A DNA stretch of 64,000 nt from Terriglobia bacterium (GTDB lineage: Bacteria; Acidobacteriota; Terriglobia; Bryobacterales; Bryobacteraceae), in assembly GCA_020073145.1 (NCBI GenBank), contig JAIQFS010000004.1:120750-184749 (forward strand). The letters are read 5' to 3'. The stretch's first letter is position 1. Each line of letters begins with the position of its first letter. Of this stretch, positions 17,227 to 26,364 are shown piece after piece. A program made the translations under genes and the position numbers. Under the pieces are notes generated by a model that was given only the letters and a program-made list of their open reading frames with translations, made no database searches and was not told the origin of the DNA.

Positions 17227-17910
17227 CTAGCGAGTGTGTTGCAAGGCTGCGCCGAATTTGCCCGCATCCCCCCCGCACTGCGTGAACCCGGCCTGTAAGA
17301 CCGGCAGCCGGATGCTCCACGCCGGATGGCCGGCGCTCGGATATTTCGCCAGCGCCGCCAGACTGCCTTCCAGGTCCCTGGCGCTCTGGCCGAGTTTACC
17401 CAAGGCGCAGCCCGCCCAGGCGTCCGCGCGCAATTCCGGGGTCCAACTGCTTTTGATCCAGGCCGCGCCCAGCGCATCATCGAGGGCGTGTCCCATCTCG
17501 TGCGCGATCAAGCCCACAATCGCGCCATCCCCGTACTGCTCATAGACCGCCGAGAAGAACTCCGGCGCGTAGACTAGCTTCGCCACGCCGGAATTGACCT
17601 GGAGCATCAGATTGGGTGCCGTCGGATTGCGGTACAACCCAGTGCCCGGACAATTCGGCGCGCAAATGCTCGTCACCGCCAGATTCACACGCGCGGCCAG
17701 TTCCATGGCATCCCGAGTAGGGCGCCCATCGGCGTCCGGTTTGTAGGAAGCAGCGCCCGGCCCCAAGGCACAAACAACCTGAGCCGCACCGGCCGGAAGT
17801 AAACAGCCCAAAAGTGTAACGATGCCGAGCGAACGCGAGGCGTACCGAATTCCTTTTGCCTTTTGCCTTTTGACTTTTGACTTCTGACTCTTGGGCTCTC
17901 TTCCCATCAA
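17227..17910 (-). CDS. Secreted zinc metallopeptidase-like protein (HEMGH)
   Basis: A 227-aa protein with zincin active-site signature AHEMGHALDD (H137, E138, H141). About 20 residues later it has ELRADAWAG, where E159 could be the third zinc ligand as in other E-x2-AD zincins. A hydrophobic signal segment (about residues 27-45) precedes the mature part, and two Cys in CAPNC may form a disulfide. The extreme N-terminus is oddly basic (KSQKSKVKRQKAKG) because the gene there consists of 7-base tandem repeats. The ATG overlaps the stop of the upstream fused spermidine-synthase-like gene as ATGA, so translation is probably coupled. Substrate unknown. Confidence 0.75.
   Translation of the reverse strand: MMGREPKSQKSKVKRQKAKGIRYASRSLGIVTLLGCLLPAGAAQVVCALGPGAASYKPDADGRPTRDAMELAARVNLAVTSICAPNCPGTGLYRNPTAPNLMLQVNSGVAKLVYAPEFFSAVYEQYGDGAIVGLIAHEMGHALDDALGAAWIKSSWTPELRADAWAGCALGKLGQSARDLEGSLAALAKYPSAGHPAWSIRLPVLQAGFTQCGGDAGKFGAALQHTR
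17853..17894 (+). repeat. Heptanucleotide tandem repeat inside a coding region
   Basis: Six consecutive 7-base units: CTTTTGC twice, CTTTTGA twice, CTTCTGA, CTCTTGG. On the coding (minus) strand they encode the basic N-terminus of the secreted zinc peptidase. Seven is not a multiple of three, so gain or loss of one unit would shift the reading frame. Confidence 0.8.
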
Positions 17911-20420
17911 AACACCCGGTGCCTGCGGCCAATCAGCTCCCGAACCCGATCCATCCCTGCTCCCGTCCCCGTCAGCAAATCCTCCGGAAAGCTGCGGTAT
18001 GTCAGAAGCTCCTGGTAAATCCGCGGCGCGAGAAGCGAGTTGACTCCCATTCCCGCGATGTACTGCAGCCGCAAGTTCAGATCGTCATTCATCTGCGCGT
18101 GCGTCAGCATCGGCGCCAGGTCCGTCGCCCGGCCGGCATACGTTGCCAGCAGCTCCACTGCGGAAGGAAATCCGACATCGGCTAGCGATGCGCTCACCGC
18201 GGAGTAACCAGGCCCGCTGAGGCGTTTCTGAATCGCATCCAAATTGAGGGGAACGCTCTCGTCCCGCGCCAGAAGCACCAGATCGTAGCCATCGCCATTG
18301 GTAAAGGTGCTCCAGACCGTCGCCTTGGGGAAAACCGCGAAGAACGTCGCCAACTCGGTTTGCACCGTCTGCTCATTGCTTTCGTAGAGCGGCAGCCACT
18401 GCGCCACCACCCCGCCCGGATTCAAATGCTGTTTGACCAGCTCGTAGTATTCCTTGGAATAGAGCGGCGATGTCCCCTTGACCCAGGGATGGATCGGATC
18501 GGTGGTGATGACATCGAACCGCTCGGAAGTGGTCAGAATGTAATGCCGCGCGTCGTCGGTAACTAAGCGCGTGCGCCGGTCTTGGAGCACGTGGTAGTTT
18601 TCTTGTCCGAAATATCGGTCGGACGCCGGTGGGATCAGCGGCTCCAACTCGCAGATGGTGATGCTCTGCACTTCCGGGTAGGGAACGAAGGAGCCGGCCG
18701 TGACGCCTGCCCCAAAACCCACCACCAACACCGAGCGCGGCCCGCCCTGCGCCAGCGCCGGGATATGTCCCATCATGCGCTGCAGCCGCATATCGAGGGG
18801 TGCGGACGAGGCCTCGGATTTCCCGCTCACATAGAAAAACCGCTGCCCGTTGCGTTCCGCGATGACCACCGAAGAGTTGATCCCTTCGCCCACAAACAGA
18901 GGTTTGGTTTCCGCGCCGCTGGCAGGGTCCGTATTGTGGAGGAAGGGCGCGATGCGGCGGCCGTACGCCACGGCTTGCCACGGCATTTCGTCCACGACGG
19001 CCGTCAAGCCCCAGGTCAGCAGGGCCATCCCAACCAGGGCGCCGCCCGCAGGCGCCCAGCGCATCCGCTTCCCTTGGAAAGCGGCTGCAGCGAGTGCTGC
19101 TGCCGCTGCGCCGGCTGCCAGCACAATTAAGCATTGCTGTGAGGCGCGCGTTCCAATCCCGGGGATCAGCAGCAGGCTGAACGCCAGGGCGCCCACAATC
19201 GAGCCCGCCGTATTCACGGCGTAGATCTCTCCGGTCAGCCGCGCCGGATCCTCTCCTGCACCGGCCGCGCCCGCCAGCGCCAGTGGGAAACTGGCCCCCC
19301 AGAGCAGGGTTGCGGGCAGAATGGCGCGCACACAGCGGGTCCAATCCAGATCGAAATTGATCCACGGATTGGTCGAGAGCCACGGATCCACCGGCCAATA
19401 CGGCAGAACGTCGGCCAGGTGGAACGCGGTCCAGGCGATCGCTGCCGCGAGCAGCATCTGGCAGACGGCCAGCCCGACGCGCGGCTCCCGGAGCCGCCGC
19501 GCCAGAAAGGAACCAGCCCAACTGCCGCCCCACAGGCCGATCAGGAACACCGCCAGAATGATCGAAAACGTATAGACAGTGGCCCCCAGCAACAGAGAGA
19601 GCACCCGTGTCCAGACAACTTCCGCGCCCAGTGCGGTCAGGCCCGAAAGCCCAATCGCCAGGTAAATCCACCCAAATCCGGAGGCGCGCCGGGCTTCCGA
19701 ACCGGACTCGAGCCCGGCTTCACCAGCCCCATACCGCACACGCCCAGCCAGCATCCACGCCAGCAGCGATACTGCGCCATTGATCGCGGCCGCAGTGTAG
19801 GTGGCCACGGCGAGGTCGTGCACGCGCAGCAGATAGAAGCCCGCAAACACGCTGCCGACGACCGCACCGGCGATGTTCGCGCTATAGAGCAGCCCCAGCC
19901 AGGATACCCCGCGCGGCGTGGCTTCCACCCAACGCGCCATGGCGGGGAGCGAAGCGCCCATCAGCACCGTCGGGGGCAGCAGGCACACCGCCGCCACCAC
20001 TCCGCGGAGGATGACGCCCGGAATTCCGCTGGTCGCGCCCGCCACATAAAGGTGGCCGACCAGCGGCACCCCAAACAACGCCAGGATCCCAAACACCCCG
20101 GTCCCTAATTCCAGCAGGGCATACACCCGCATCGGATGGAGGCGGCGCGCAACCATCCGCGGCAGTGCGGCGCTGCCCAGACTCAGCCCGCCCATGTACG
20201 CCGCCAACAGCAGCCCCAACGATACGGCGGAGGAGCCGATCACAAGCTGCAGCAATTGAAACCAGACAATCTCGTAGATGAGTGCCGCGCAGCCGCTACC
20301 TGCAAACAGCAACAGCCAGGGGATCAGAAACCGAGAGTCTTCAGTTACCTGGTCCGGTTCTTCGGGATCCGGCTTGGCCTCGATTGCCTCCCGCCGCACT
20401 ACCGGAGAACGTCTGGACAT
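17907..20420 (-). CDS. Fused transporter-like membrane domain / spermidine-synthase-like protein
   Basis: An 837-aa two-part protein. The N-terminal ~490 residues are a polytopic membrane domain with twelve or more hydrophobic helices (starting PWLLLFAGSGCAALIYEIVWF, the usual opening of this family). The C-terminal ~330 residues are a Rossmann methyltransferase-like spermidine synthase domain with nucleotide loop VLVVGFGAGVTAG and TTDPIHPWVKGTSPLYS. The fusion is widespread in Acidobacteria and Proteobacteria, but its substrate is not established; aminopropyl transfer should not be assumed. The next gene, a secreted zincin, starts within its stop codon. The ATG is well placed ahead of an acidic cytoplasmic N-terminus. 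Confidence 0.85.
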   Translation of the reverse strand: MSRRSPVVRREAIEAKPDPEEPDQVTEDSRFLIPWLLLFAGSGCAALIYEIVWFQLLQLVIGSSAVSLGLLLAAYMGGLSLGSAALPRMVARRLHPMRVYALLELGTGVFGILALFGVPLVGHLYVAGATSGIPGVILRGVVAAVCLLPPTVLMGASLPAMARWVEATPRGVSWLGLLYSANIAGAVVGSVFAGFYLLRVHDLAVATYTAAAINGAVSLLAWMLAGRVRYGAGEAGLESGSEARRASGFGWIYLAIGLSGLTALGAEVVWTRVLSLLLGATVYTFSIILAVFLIGLWGGSWAGSFLARRLREPRVGLAVCQMLLAAAIAWTAFHLADVLPYWPVDPWLSTNPWINFDLDWTRCVRAILPATLLWGASFPLALAGAAGAGEDPARLTGEIYAVNTAGSIVGALAFSLLLIPGIGTRASQQCLIVLAAGAAAAALAAAAFQGKRMRWAPAGGALVGMALLTWGLTAVVDEMPWQAVAYGRRIAPFLHNTDPASGAETKPLFVGEGINSSVVIAERNGQRFFYVSGKSEASSAPLDMRLQRMMGHIPALAQGGPRSVLVVGFGAGVTAGSFVPYPEVQSITICELEPLIPPASDRYFGQENYHVLQDRRTRLVTDDARHYILTTSERFDVITTDPIHPWVKGTSPLYSKEYYELVKQHLNPGGVVAQWLPLYESNEQTVQTELATFFAVFPKATVWSTFTNGDGYDLVLLARDESVPLNLDAIQKRLSGPGYSAVSASLADVGFPSAVELLATYAGRATDLAPMLTHAQMNDDLNLRLQYIAGMGVNSLLAPRIYQELLTYRSFPEDLLTGTGAGMDRVRELIGRRHRVF

Positions 20421-20480
20421 TTCCTAATTGTAGGACAGGCTACACGCACCCGAACCCGCCCAACCGGCGCGGGGAGAGAC

Positions 20481-20520
20481 CAAATAAAAAGCGGTCAGCT
20501 CGACTGGCGAGCTGACCGCT
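20481..20520 (-). terminator. Rho-independent terminator of the TonB receptor gene
   Basis: A perfect 13-base-pair stem (20490-20502 with 20508-20520) and a 5-base loop are followed on the minus strand by TTTTTATTTG. It lies 17 bases beyond the stop of the receptor gene, and the next gene downstream on the strand is far enough away that it probably has its own promoter only in part. Confidence 0.9.
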
Positions 20521-20536
20521 GATTGCTGGAGCGTTC

Positions 20537-23500
20537 TTAGAACTGGAATCGCGCCACAAGCTGACCGCTGCGCGGACGGGCTCCGGCGCCATTGACGCTG
20601 TTGACGAAGCCGAAGCCGCTCGAGAGCGCGCCCGTTTGTCCGGTGGCGAACTGCTGGGTGAAACACGACGCCGACGTGTGGCCCTGATAGCACAGACCCT
20701 GCGGGTTCTGTGTCGACGGAAGCGAGTAGAACACCCGATTGAAGATGTTCTGGAACTCGGCGCGGACATTTACATTGATCCGGCCTTCCTTGGCGATCCG
20801 GAACGTGCGGCCGAAACTCATCGATTCGGCGGGCTGGCGCTGCCAACGGTAATTGTTCAGGAAAGCCGGTGCTGTGCCGAACGTTCCGGCGGGAGCATCG
20901 GTCCACGCTGCGGGATTCAACACGAACGTTTTGGTGGGATCGAATTTGGAATTGGGATCCACCAGGAGGTAGGGCGTGCCCGACACGATGTTCTGGAACG
21001 TGTTGCCACCGCCCCAAAGCGCTGGGTTATTGGACGGACCGCGCGCCATCTGGTTCAGGAAGTTGTTGTTCGAGTTGGGGGTAGCGAGCAACTGCCCGCT
21101 CTGATACTGCAGCACGGCGCCGTAGGTCCAATCGCCGAGAACCAGGGAGAGCCCCTTCATCGCCTTGCTATCCGCATGGAATTTGGGAGTCAGGTAGGTC
21201 ACGGAAAGAGTGAGTGAAATCGGACGGCTGTAGGGGTTCAGCTGCTTGTTCATCCCGTAGTTGAACACATCGTTGATCCGCGTATCTGCCGGAACCAGAT
21301 AAGAAGTATCGCTGGCTGCCCCGTTGGTCAATTCTTTCTGCCAGGTAAAGATCCCCTGAACCGTTAGACCATGCGAATAGCGCCGCGTGATTTTCGCTTG
21401 CAGGGAGTCATACCAGGTGTCGCCCAGCGGCGGCCCCAGGAACGGCGGCACGCCGAACCACTGTGGGTAGGGGCGCAGGGCTTGATTCAAAGGCTGCGTG
21501 GCGGGGAAACCTGGGTAGACTGCCGGAATCGTCGGGAATCCGCCGGGCGTCTTCACAACCTGCATCCACGGGAACATGGCCGCAATCGTGGGATTGATGA
21601 CGCCGGTGTTCGAGGCGATGGGTTGGGTAAGCAGCCCCATCCCCCCCAATCCCGGAGTCGCGTTGCTGAGGTTAAAGCCATACGCCTGGAGGCTTTGGGG
21701 CGTCAGGGCATTGTAGTTATAGGTAGCCAGCAGAGGAGCGGTCCACCACACGCCACGGTTGCCCACGTAGGCGATATCGATGACCGTCCCCTGATTCAAC
21801 TCGCGCTGGACGTCGAGGCTCCATTGGGCAATGCGCGGAAGCCTCCCGGCATTGCGGTCGATCGAGATAAACGGCGACTGCGGAGGCGTGTAACCGGGGG
21901 CGGTCTGGAAGGGATAGTGCGGCGAGAAATTCGGGAACGTCAGCGGAGCATTCCCGAACTTGTTTCCCGGTGCGAATGGATTGCCGTCGCTGAGCTGACC
22001 GGCCGGGACGCCGGCCTGCGGCTGATCGCTGTAGGTGTAGAAGTCGGGCACGCTGTAGCTGAGAAACGCGTTGTTGATCGAGGTGCCGTAGGAAATGCCG
22101 CCACCCAAGCGAAGCACCGTCTTCTGGTTGATCTGATAAGCGACTCCCAGACGCGGCCCAATCGAATACGGGTAATTGTGGCTCAACTGGCACTTGCAGT
22201 TCCCGCCGTAAACCACAGACCCGATTCGTCCCCCAATCGCGGCGTTGGGCGTGTTGAAGGCGGCATCCTGCATGCGGCCGTATTCTTCGTTCAGCAGCGT
22301 TGAGAAGTCGTAGCGCAGTCCGAGGTCAAGGGTCAGCTTGCGGCTGACTTTCCAGGTATCTTGCGCGTAGAAGCCCAGCGAGTGGTCGCCCAGCCGGATC
22401 TCCGAGAGCGGCTGCACCTGCAAACTGCTGTACTGGCCCAGCAGGAAGCTGGCGTAGGCGAAGCCGGTGGCGCCATTCGTAAAGGTGTAGCCGGTGGCGT
22501 AGGGATCGGCAGTTTCCGCCTGGCCAAAGCCGAAGATCCCCTTGGAGCGCCAACTCATGTTGCCCGGCAGGCCTTCGAAAATGGCTTCCGCGCCGAACTT
22601 AAACGTGTGGTTCCCCTTCACCCAGGTTACGCTGCTGGAGAAAGTCGGCTTGGTGTCCTTTTGCCAAAGGGCGAACGACGTATTGCCCAGGGAGCCAAAG
22701 GCGGCGTTCGCGATGGCCATACCGCCCTTCACGGCGTCCCCGCCGGGGGTGACATTGGGAAACTGGTTGGTGACGTAAAAAGTATTTGCGCCGAAGAGCT
22801 GACTGGAATCGTAACTCGCGCCTACCGTGGTAATGGTCGTATTCAGCAGGCCCGCGCCCAGGTGCAGGAGCACGGTCGGGCTAATCGTCTGGTCGTAGTT
22901 CAGGCGGATGGTCTGCGACAGAATCTCTTGCGGCGTCGAGGGCGTAAACACCTGCGTATAGCCGTTCGCGTTCGGGGTGAATTGGTGGTTGGCGGAGTAG
23001 AAAAACGCGAGCTTCTTATTCGCGCTTAGATTTTCGTCCAGCTTCAGCGTAGGGATTTCGGTGTTGTTGTAGTTGCGGTAGGAGGGGATCTGGTAATTGG
23101 AGATCAACGCCCCCGGAATCGTCGGCTGAGGGAACAACGCCTGCACCTTGGCAGACACGGGGTCGAAGCGCGTTGTCGGAATGGTGTTGTTGGGGAAAGG
23201 ACTGCGGACCGTGAGCCCATTGATCGTGGTCTGCGTGTTCGGGTCGAAGATCTCATTGCCCATGAGCGGGGTGCCATTCGGCTCTGCCGGAATACCGTTG
23301 CCGGTGAGCGGCGCATTCAGGGCGCCGGAGAAGTTGCCGCCTCGGTAGTCTGAATTGGGCATGGTCCCGAAACCGTTATTGGTGACGCTGTGATGATTGA
23401 ATTCCTCGTAGCTGAAGAAGAAGAAGGTCCTGTCGTGGCCATTGTAGAGATGCGGAATCACTACCGGTCCGCCGAAGGTCCCGCCCCAATCGTTGCTGCG

Positions 23501-24352
23501 GTTGGCGTTGCGCACGTGCTGGCCGGTCTTCAGGGAGTTTGTCTGGCCGGCGTCGGTAAACGGCGAGCCGGCGTTGAGGCCTTCGTTCACGAAGTAATCG
23601 AACGCGCCGCCATGAAACTGGTTGGAGCCGGATTTCATGGTGTAGTTGATGTAGCCGCCACCCGCCTGGCCGAACTCGGCCGCGAAGTTGGAAGTCTGAA
23701 TGGTGACTTCCTGAATGGCGTCAACACCGGTCTGGTTCGTCGAGTTTTGTTCCTTCCAAAAGCCATTGGTAGCGTCCTGACCCTCAATGTGGATGCTTTG
23801 CGAGCTGGAAGGCATGCCATTGACGCGCAGCACAGAGTCGCTTGTGAACGAGGCGCCCGGGATTAACGCGACGGTCACCAGAGGGTTGCGAACGCCGGCG
23901 GCGTCGCTGCCGATGGTGAGAACCGGGAGACTATTCAAAGAGTCCACGCTGATGTTGTGCGACACCTCGCCGCTTTCGGTCTTCAGTAGCGGCGCCTCGG
24001 CCGTGATGGTTACCGTTTCCGTGGTTGTGCCGACATCCATTGTGAAATCCACGCGGAACGTGGTGAATGCAGCTACCTGCACGCCTGCGCGGGTCGCCTT
24101 CTTGAAGCCGGGCGCGGTCACAGAGATGTCGTACATGCCGACCGGAAGCTCGGATAGGGTGTAGTTGCCGGTTGCCGAGCTTGCCGCCTTATATGTAAGT
24201 CCGGTTGCTTGGCTCTTGGCCTCAATTGGAACGGAAGCGATCACCGCCCCAGCCGGATCAGCGACGGTTCCCGTGATTGTGCCGCGATCCGATTGCCCGA
24301 AAACCGCGAGAGACGCGGCGAGAAGACACACCGGCAGAAAAACCTGACGCAT
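20537..24352 (-). CDS. Oar-like TonB-dependent receptor with carboxypeptidase-regulatory domain
   Basis: A 1271-aa outer-membrane protein of the large Acidobacteria receptor family. Order: signal peptide (MRQVFLPVCLLAASLAVFGQ), carboxypeptidase-regulatory fold (about 22-105; GTITGTVADPAGAVI, YTLSELPVGMYDISVTAPGF), plug domain with VTITAEAPLL and the NSLP-type motif, then a long beta-barrel ending in aromatic VARFQF, as expected for BAM-inserted barrels. Such receptors usually import large substrates or glycans, but none can be named here. The gene stands alone, with its own sigma70-type promoter, an AAGGGG ribosome-binding site and a strong terminator. No SusD-like partner follows. Confidence 0.93.
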   Translation of the reverse strand: MRQVFLPVCLLAASLAVFGQSDRGTITGTVADPAGAVIASVPIEAKSQATGLTYKAASSATGNYTLSELPVGMYDISVTAPGFKKATRAGVQVAAFTTFRVDFTMDVGTTTETVTITAEAPLLKTESGEVSHNISVDSLNSLPVLTIGSDAAGVRNPLVTVALIPGASFTSDSVLRVNGMPSSSQSIHIEGQDATNGFWKEQNSTNQTGVDAIQEVTIQTSNFAAEFGQAGGGYINYTMKSGSNQFHGGAFDYFVNEGLNAGSPFTDAGQTNSLKTGQHVRNANRSNDWGGTFGGPVVIPHLYNGHDRTFFFFSYEEFNHHSVTNNGFGTMPNSDYRGGNFSGALNAPLTGNGIPAEPNGTPLMGNEIFDPNTQTTINGLTVRSPFPNNTIPTTRFDPVSAKVQALFPQPTIPGALISNYQIPSYRNYNNTEIPTLKLDENLSANKKLAFFYSANHQFTPNANGYTQVFTPSTPQEILSQTIRLNYDQTISPTVLLHLGAGLLNTTITTVGASYDSSQLFGANTFYVTNQFPNVTPGGDAVKGGMAIANAAFGSLGNTSFALWQKDTKPTFSSSVTWVKGNHTFKFGAEAIFEGLPGNMSWRSKGIFGFGQAETADPYATGYTFTNGATGFAYASFLLGQYSSLQVQPLSEIRLGDHSLGFYAQDTWKVSRKLTLDLGLRYDFSTLLNEEYGRMQDAAFNTPNAAIGGRIGSVVYGGNCKCQLSHNYPYSIGPRLGVAYQINQKTVLRLGGGISYGTSINNAFLSYSVPDFYTYSDQPQAGVPAGQLSDGNPFAPGNKFGNAPLTFPNFSPHYPFQTAPGYTPPQSPFISIDRNAGRLPRIAQWSLDVQRELNQGTVIDIAYVGNRGVWWTAPLLATYNYNALTPQSLQAYGFNLSNATPGLGGMGLLTQPIASNTGVINPTIAAMFPWMQVVKTPGGFPTIPAVYPGFPATQPLNQALRPYPQWFGVPPFLGPPLGDTWYDSLQAKITRRYSHGLTVQGIFTWQKELTNGAASDTSYLVPADTRINDVFNYGMNKQLNPYSRPISLTLSVTYLTPKFHADSKAMKGLSLVLGDWTYGAVLQYQSGQLLATPNSNNNFLNQMARGPSNNPALWGGGNTFQNIVSGTPYLLVDPNSKFDPTKTFVLNPAAWTDAPAGTFGTAPAFLNNYRWQRQPAESMSFGRTFRIAKEGRINVNVRAEFQNIFNRVFYSLPSTQNPQGLCYQGHTSASCFTQQFATGQTGALSSGFGFVNSVNGAGARPRSGQLVARFQF

Positions 24353-24413
24353 AGCTCACCCCTTCAATACTTCTCCCTTAGCATCCCGCGAGACGGATGC
24401 CAAAGTTTAAGAG

Positions 24414-24442
24414 AGTATATAGGGATAGCCCTAAAGAGTCAA
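24414..24442 (-). promoter_or_regulatory. Sigma70-type promoter of the TonB receptor gene with dyad in the spacer
   Basis: On the minus strand TTGACT and TATACT are separated by exactly 17 bases. The expected start point is near 24407, about 55 bases ahead of the ATG. The spacer contains the inverted repeat TAGGG-ATAG-CCCTA (24420-24433), which could be an operator. Confidence 0.75.
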
Positions 24443-24495
24443 GAAAATTTTGGCGGTAGAATCAGGTTCCGTGTGCTAGCCGCGGCGGCCCCTGC

Positions 24496-25440
24496 CTATT
24501 TCTTCCCGGGAGCCAGACTTCGATAGGCCGCTTCCACGAACTGCTCGGTGGTCCAGGGGCCGGTGGCTGCGCCATACTGCGGATCATAATCTCGCGTCGG
24601 CTTGGATGCTTGGACCTGCTCCAACGTCATGCCCTTCTTGATCGAAGCCTGAATGCGATCGCGAATGATCGTGATCATGTCGCGGTACTCCAGGACGTCG
24701 AACTCGTCGCAGATTCGCCCGTGTCCGGGAATCACGTAGGTCCCGCCTTCTTCGTGATGCGCCGGCACAGCGATATCCAGGACGCGGTTGAGACCATCGA
24801 TCACACCCTGCACGCTTCCGCCCCGCTGCAAATCAATCACGGGATAACCCGTAGTGTTGAAAATATCACCAGTGCTGACCACGTCCGAGCCCCGGAAGTG
24901 GACCATGCTATCGCCGTCCGTGTGCGCCGCCGGCAGGTGATACATCAGCACGGCTTCGCCGTTGAAGTACAGTTCCTTGGAGTCGCCCACGAAAGTCTCC
25001 GTCGGCCAGGCCGTATCCGGCAGTTTCGCCGCGCTCATGCGGGCCAGCACCTGGTCGTGGGCGTAGATCTGCACCGTCTGGGTCGCGCTCGAACCCGGCG
25101 TATTCGCCACCGAGACCGCCGTGGCCGACCCAAACTCTTTCGCGAAGTTCTCATTGCCGCCGGTATGGTCGCCATCCCCCTGGGTGTTGAGGATGTACCG
25201 GACCGGCTTGTCCGACAGCTTGCGGATGGCCGCCAGAACCTTCCCGGTCATCTGCGGGTTCCCGGTGTCCACCAGCAAGACTCCCGATTTGCCCACTTGC
25301 ACGGTGATGTTGCCGCCCGCCCCGGCCACCAGGTAGACGTTGCCTTGTACCGGCAGAACCTGGATCTCCTCCCGGCCTGAACCGGACTGCGCGCTGACCA
25401 CGCTCGCAGCCGCCGCCAGAGCGAACACGGCTCGCCTCAT
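24496..25440 (-). CDS. Secreted metallo-beta-lactamase-fold hydrolase with altered zinc motif
   Basis: A 314-aa exported protein (signal peptide to about residue 17) with the MBL fold. Normal members carry HxHxDH; here the motif reads Q87-G-D89-G-D91-H92, so the first two histidines are Gln and Asp. The remaining ligands are in place: H173 (AAHTDGD), D192 (STGDIF) and H240 (VIPGHG). This predicts loss or remodelling of the first metal site with the second retained, so activity could be mono-metallic. The ATG overlaps the stop of the upstream secreted protein gene (ATGA), implying joint expression. Antibiotic hydrolysis should not be assumed. Confidence 0.85.
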   Translation of the reverse strand: MRRAVFALAAAASVVSAQSGSGREEIQVLPVQGNVYLVAGAGGNITVQVGKSGVLLVDTGNPQMTGKVLAAIRKLSDKPVRYILNTQGDGDHTGGNENFAKEFGSATAVSVANTPGSSATQTVQIYAHDQVLARMSAAKLPDTAWPTETFVGDSKELYFNGEAVLMYHLPAAHTDGDSMVHFRGSDVVSTGDIFNTTGYPVIDLQRGGSVQGVIDGLNRVLDIAVPAHHEEGGTYVIPGHGRICDEFDVLEYRDMITIIRDRIQASIKKGMTLEQVQASKPTRDYDPQYGAATGPWTTEQFVEAAYRSLAPGKK

Positions 25441-26312
25441 TTCTTGACCTCGGGCTTCGCCAGCGTCGTTAGCTTCTTCTGATACTCCGGATACATGGTC
25501 TCGGCGCCGCCCCGCGTGGCCTCAAACGGGATTCCCCAGCGCTCTGGAAACTCCTGGAGGAAGGGATTGGCCCCGGGCAGGAAGTTGGGAACCGCGCCTT
25601 TCGGGCGGCCCGTAATTTCCTCCACATATTCGCACGGCCACAGCCAGTTGCCGGGATCCCGGTCCGCCAACACGTAATCCTCGGTCCGGATCAGCGGCTC
25701 CGTCAGATAGACCGGGTCGTGAATGATGGTGACGTGCGTCAGGTTTTGGCCGTGACGGATGAAATGCTCGATGAGCGTGGTTCGATCGCTTTCCGGCAGA
25801 CCATTGCGGCGCAGCCAGCCCTGCTTGATGTGGGTTGTGGTGACCGTCAGGATGTCGCCTTCCCATACTCCTGTGGAGAAGCCCATGAAGGTGTGCGGCG
25901 CAAATTCCGAGGGATGCGGACGCCCGTCCATCCAGATGGTCCGGTTCTGCTCATACGTGCTGATGTACTGTCTGAGCGCGATGACTTGCTGGCTCTCCGG
26001 GTCCTTTTCTTCCCAGATGCGCACCTGCATGGGCCCGCGGTAGATGTACGGAACCACATGCACCCGGCACTGGTGTTCCTGCAGGGTGAGGCGGGAGGCA
26101 TCCCAGCTATCGGCCCGCAGACGCGCGGCGTCATTGATGGGAATCCCAAGATAATCGCCCAGGTCGGGCCCTTGCCCGCGCTCCGGTTGGTCTTCGTGCA
26201 TGAGGGTGCGCCAGTCGCCGGTAAGCAGTACCTGAGCCGGGGCCGGGGCACTCAACCAAACCGCCAACACCAGCCCGAGGCACAAGGTTCTTGCGCGTTG
26301 CAGGGCGTTCAT
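25437..26312 (-). CDS. Secreted Acidobacteria-type protein of unknown function
   Basis: A 291-aa protein with a signal peptide (about 1-27, ending APAPAQ). It contains WMDGRPHPSE, FMGFSTGVWEGDIL and ESDRTTLIEHF, the same conserved blocks in the same order as the secreted protein encoded near 62 kb (WMGYSAGRWDGDTL; NDRTTLD). The two are therefore members of one family that is abundant in Acidobacteria and has no known activity. The ribosome-binding site is AGGAGACTCCT just before the ATG. It follows the TamB-like gene by about 50 bases and overlaps the MBL-fold gene by four bases, so it may be the fourth gene of a long operon starting at the BamA-like gene. Confidence 0.75.
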   Translation of the reverse strand: MNALQRARTLCLGLVLAVWLSAPAPAQVLLTGDWRTLMHEDQPERGQGPDLGDYLGIPINDAARLRADSWDASRLTLQEHQCRVHVVPYIYRGPMQVRIWEEKDPESQQVIALRQYISTYEQNRTIWMDGRPHPSEFAPHTFMGFSTGVWEGDILTVTTTHIKQGWLRRNGLPESDRTTLIEHFIRHGQNLTHVTIIHDPVYLTEPLIRTEDYVLADRDPGNWLWPCEYVEEITGRPKGAVPNFLPGANPFLQEFPERWGIPFEATRGGAETMYPEYQKKLTTLAKPEVKK

Positions 26313-26364
26313 AGGAGTCTCCTGAGAGGATACACCACCGCCCGCTGCTCGCGCCGCCGCCGCT

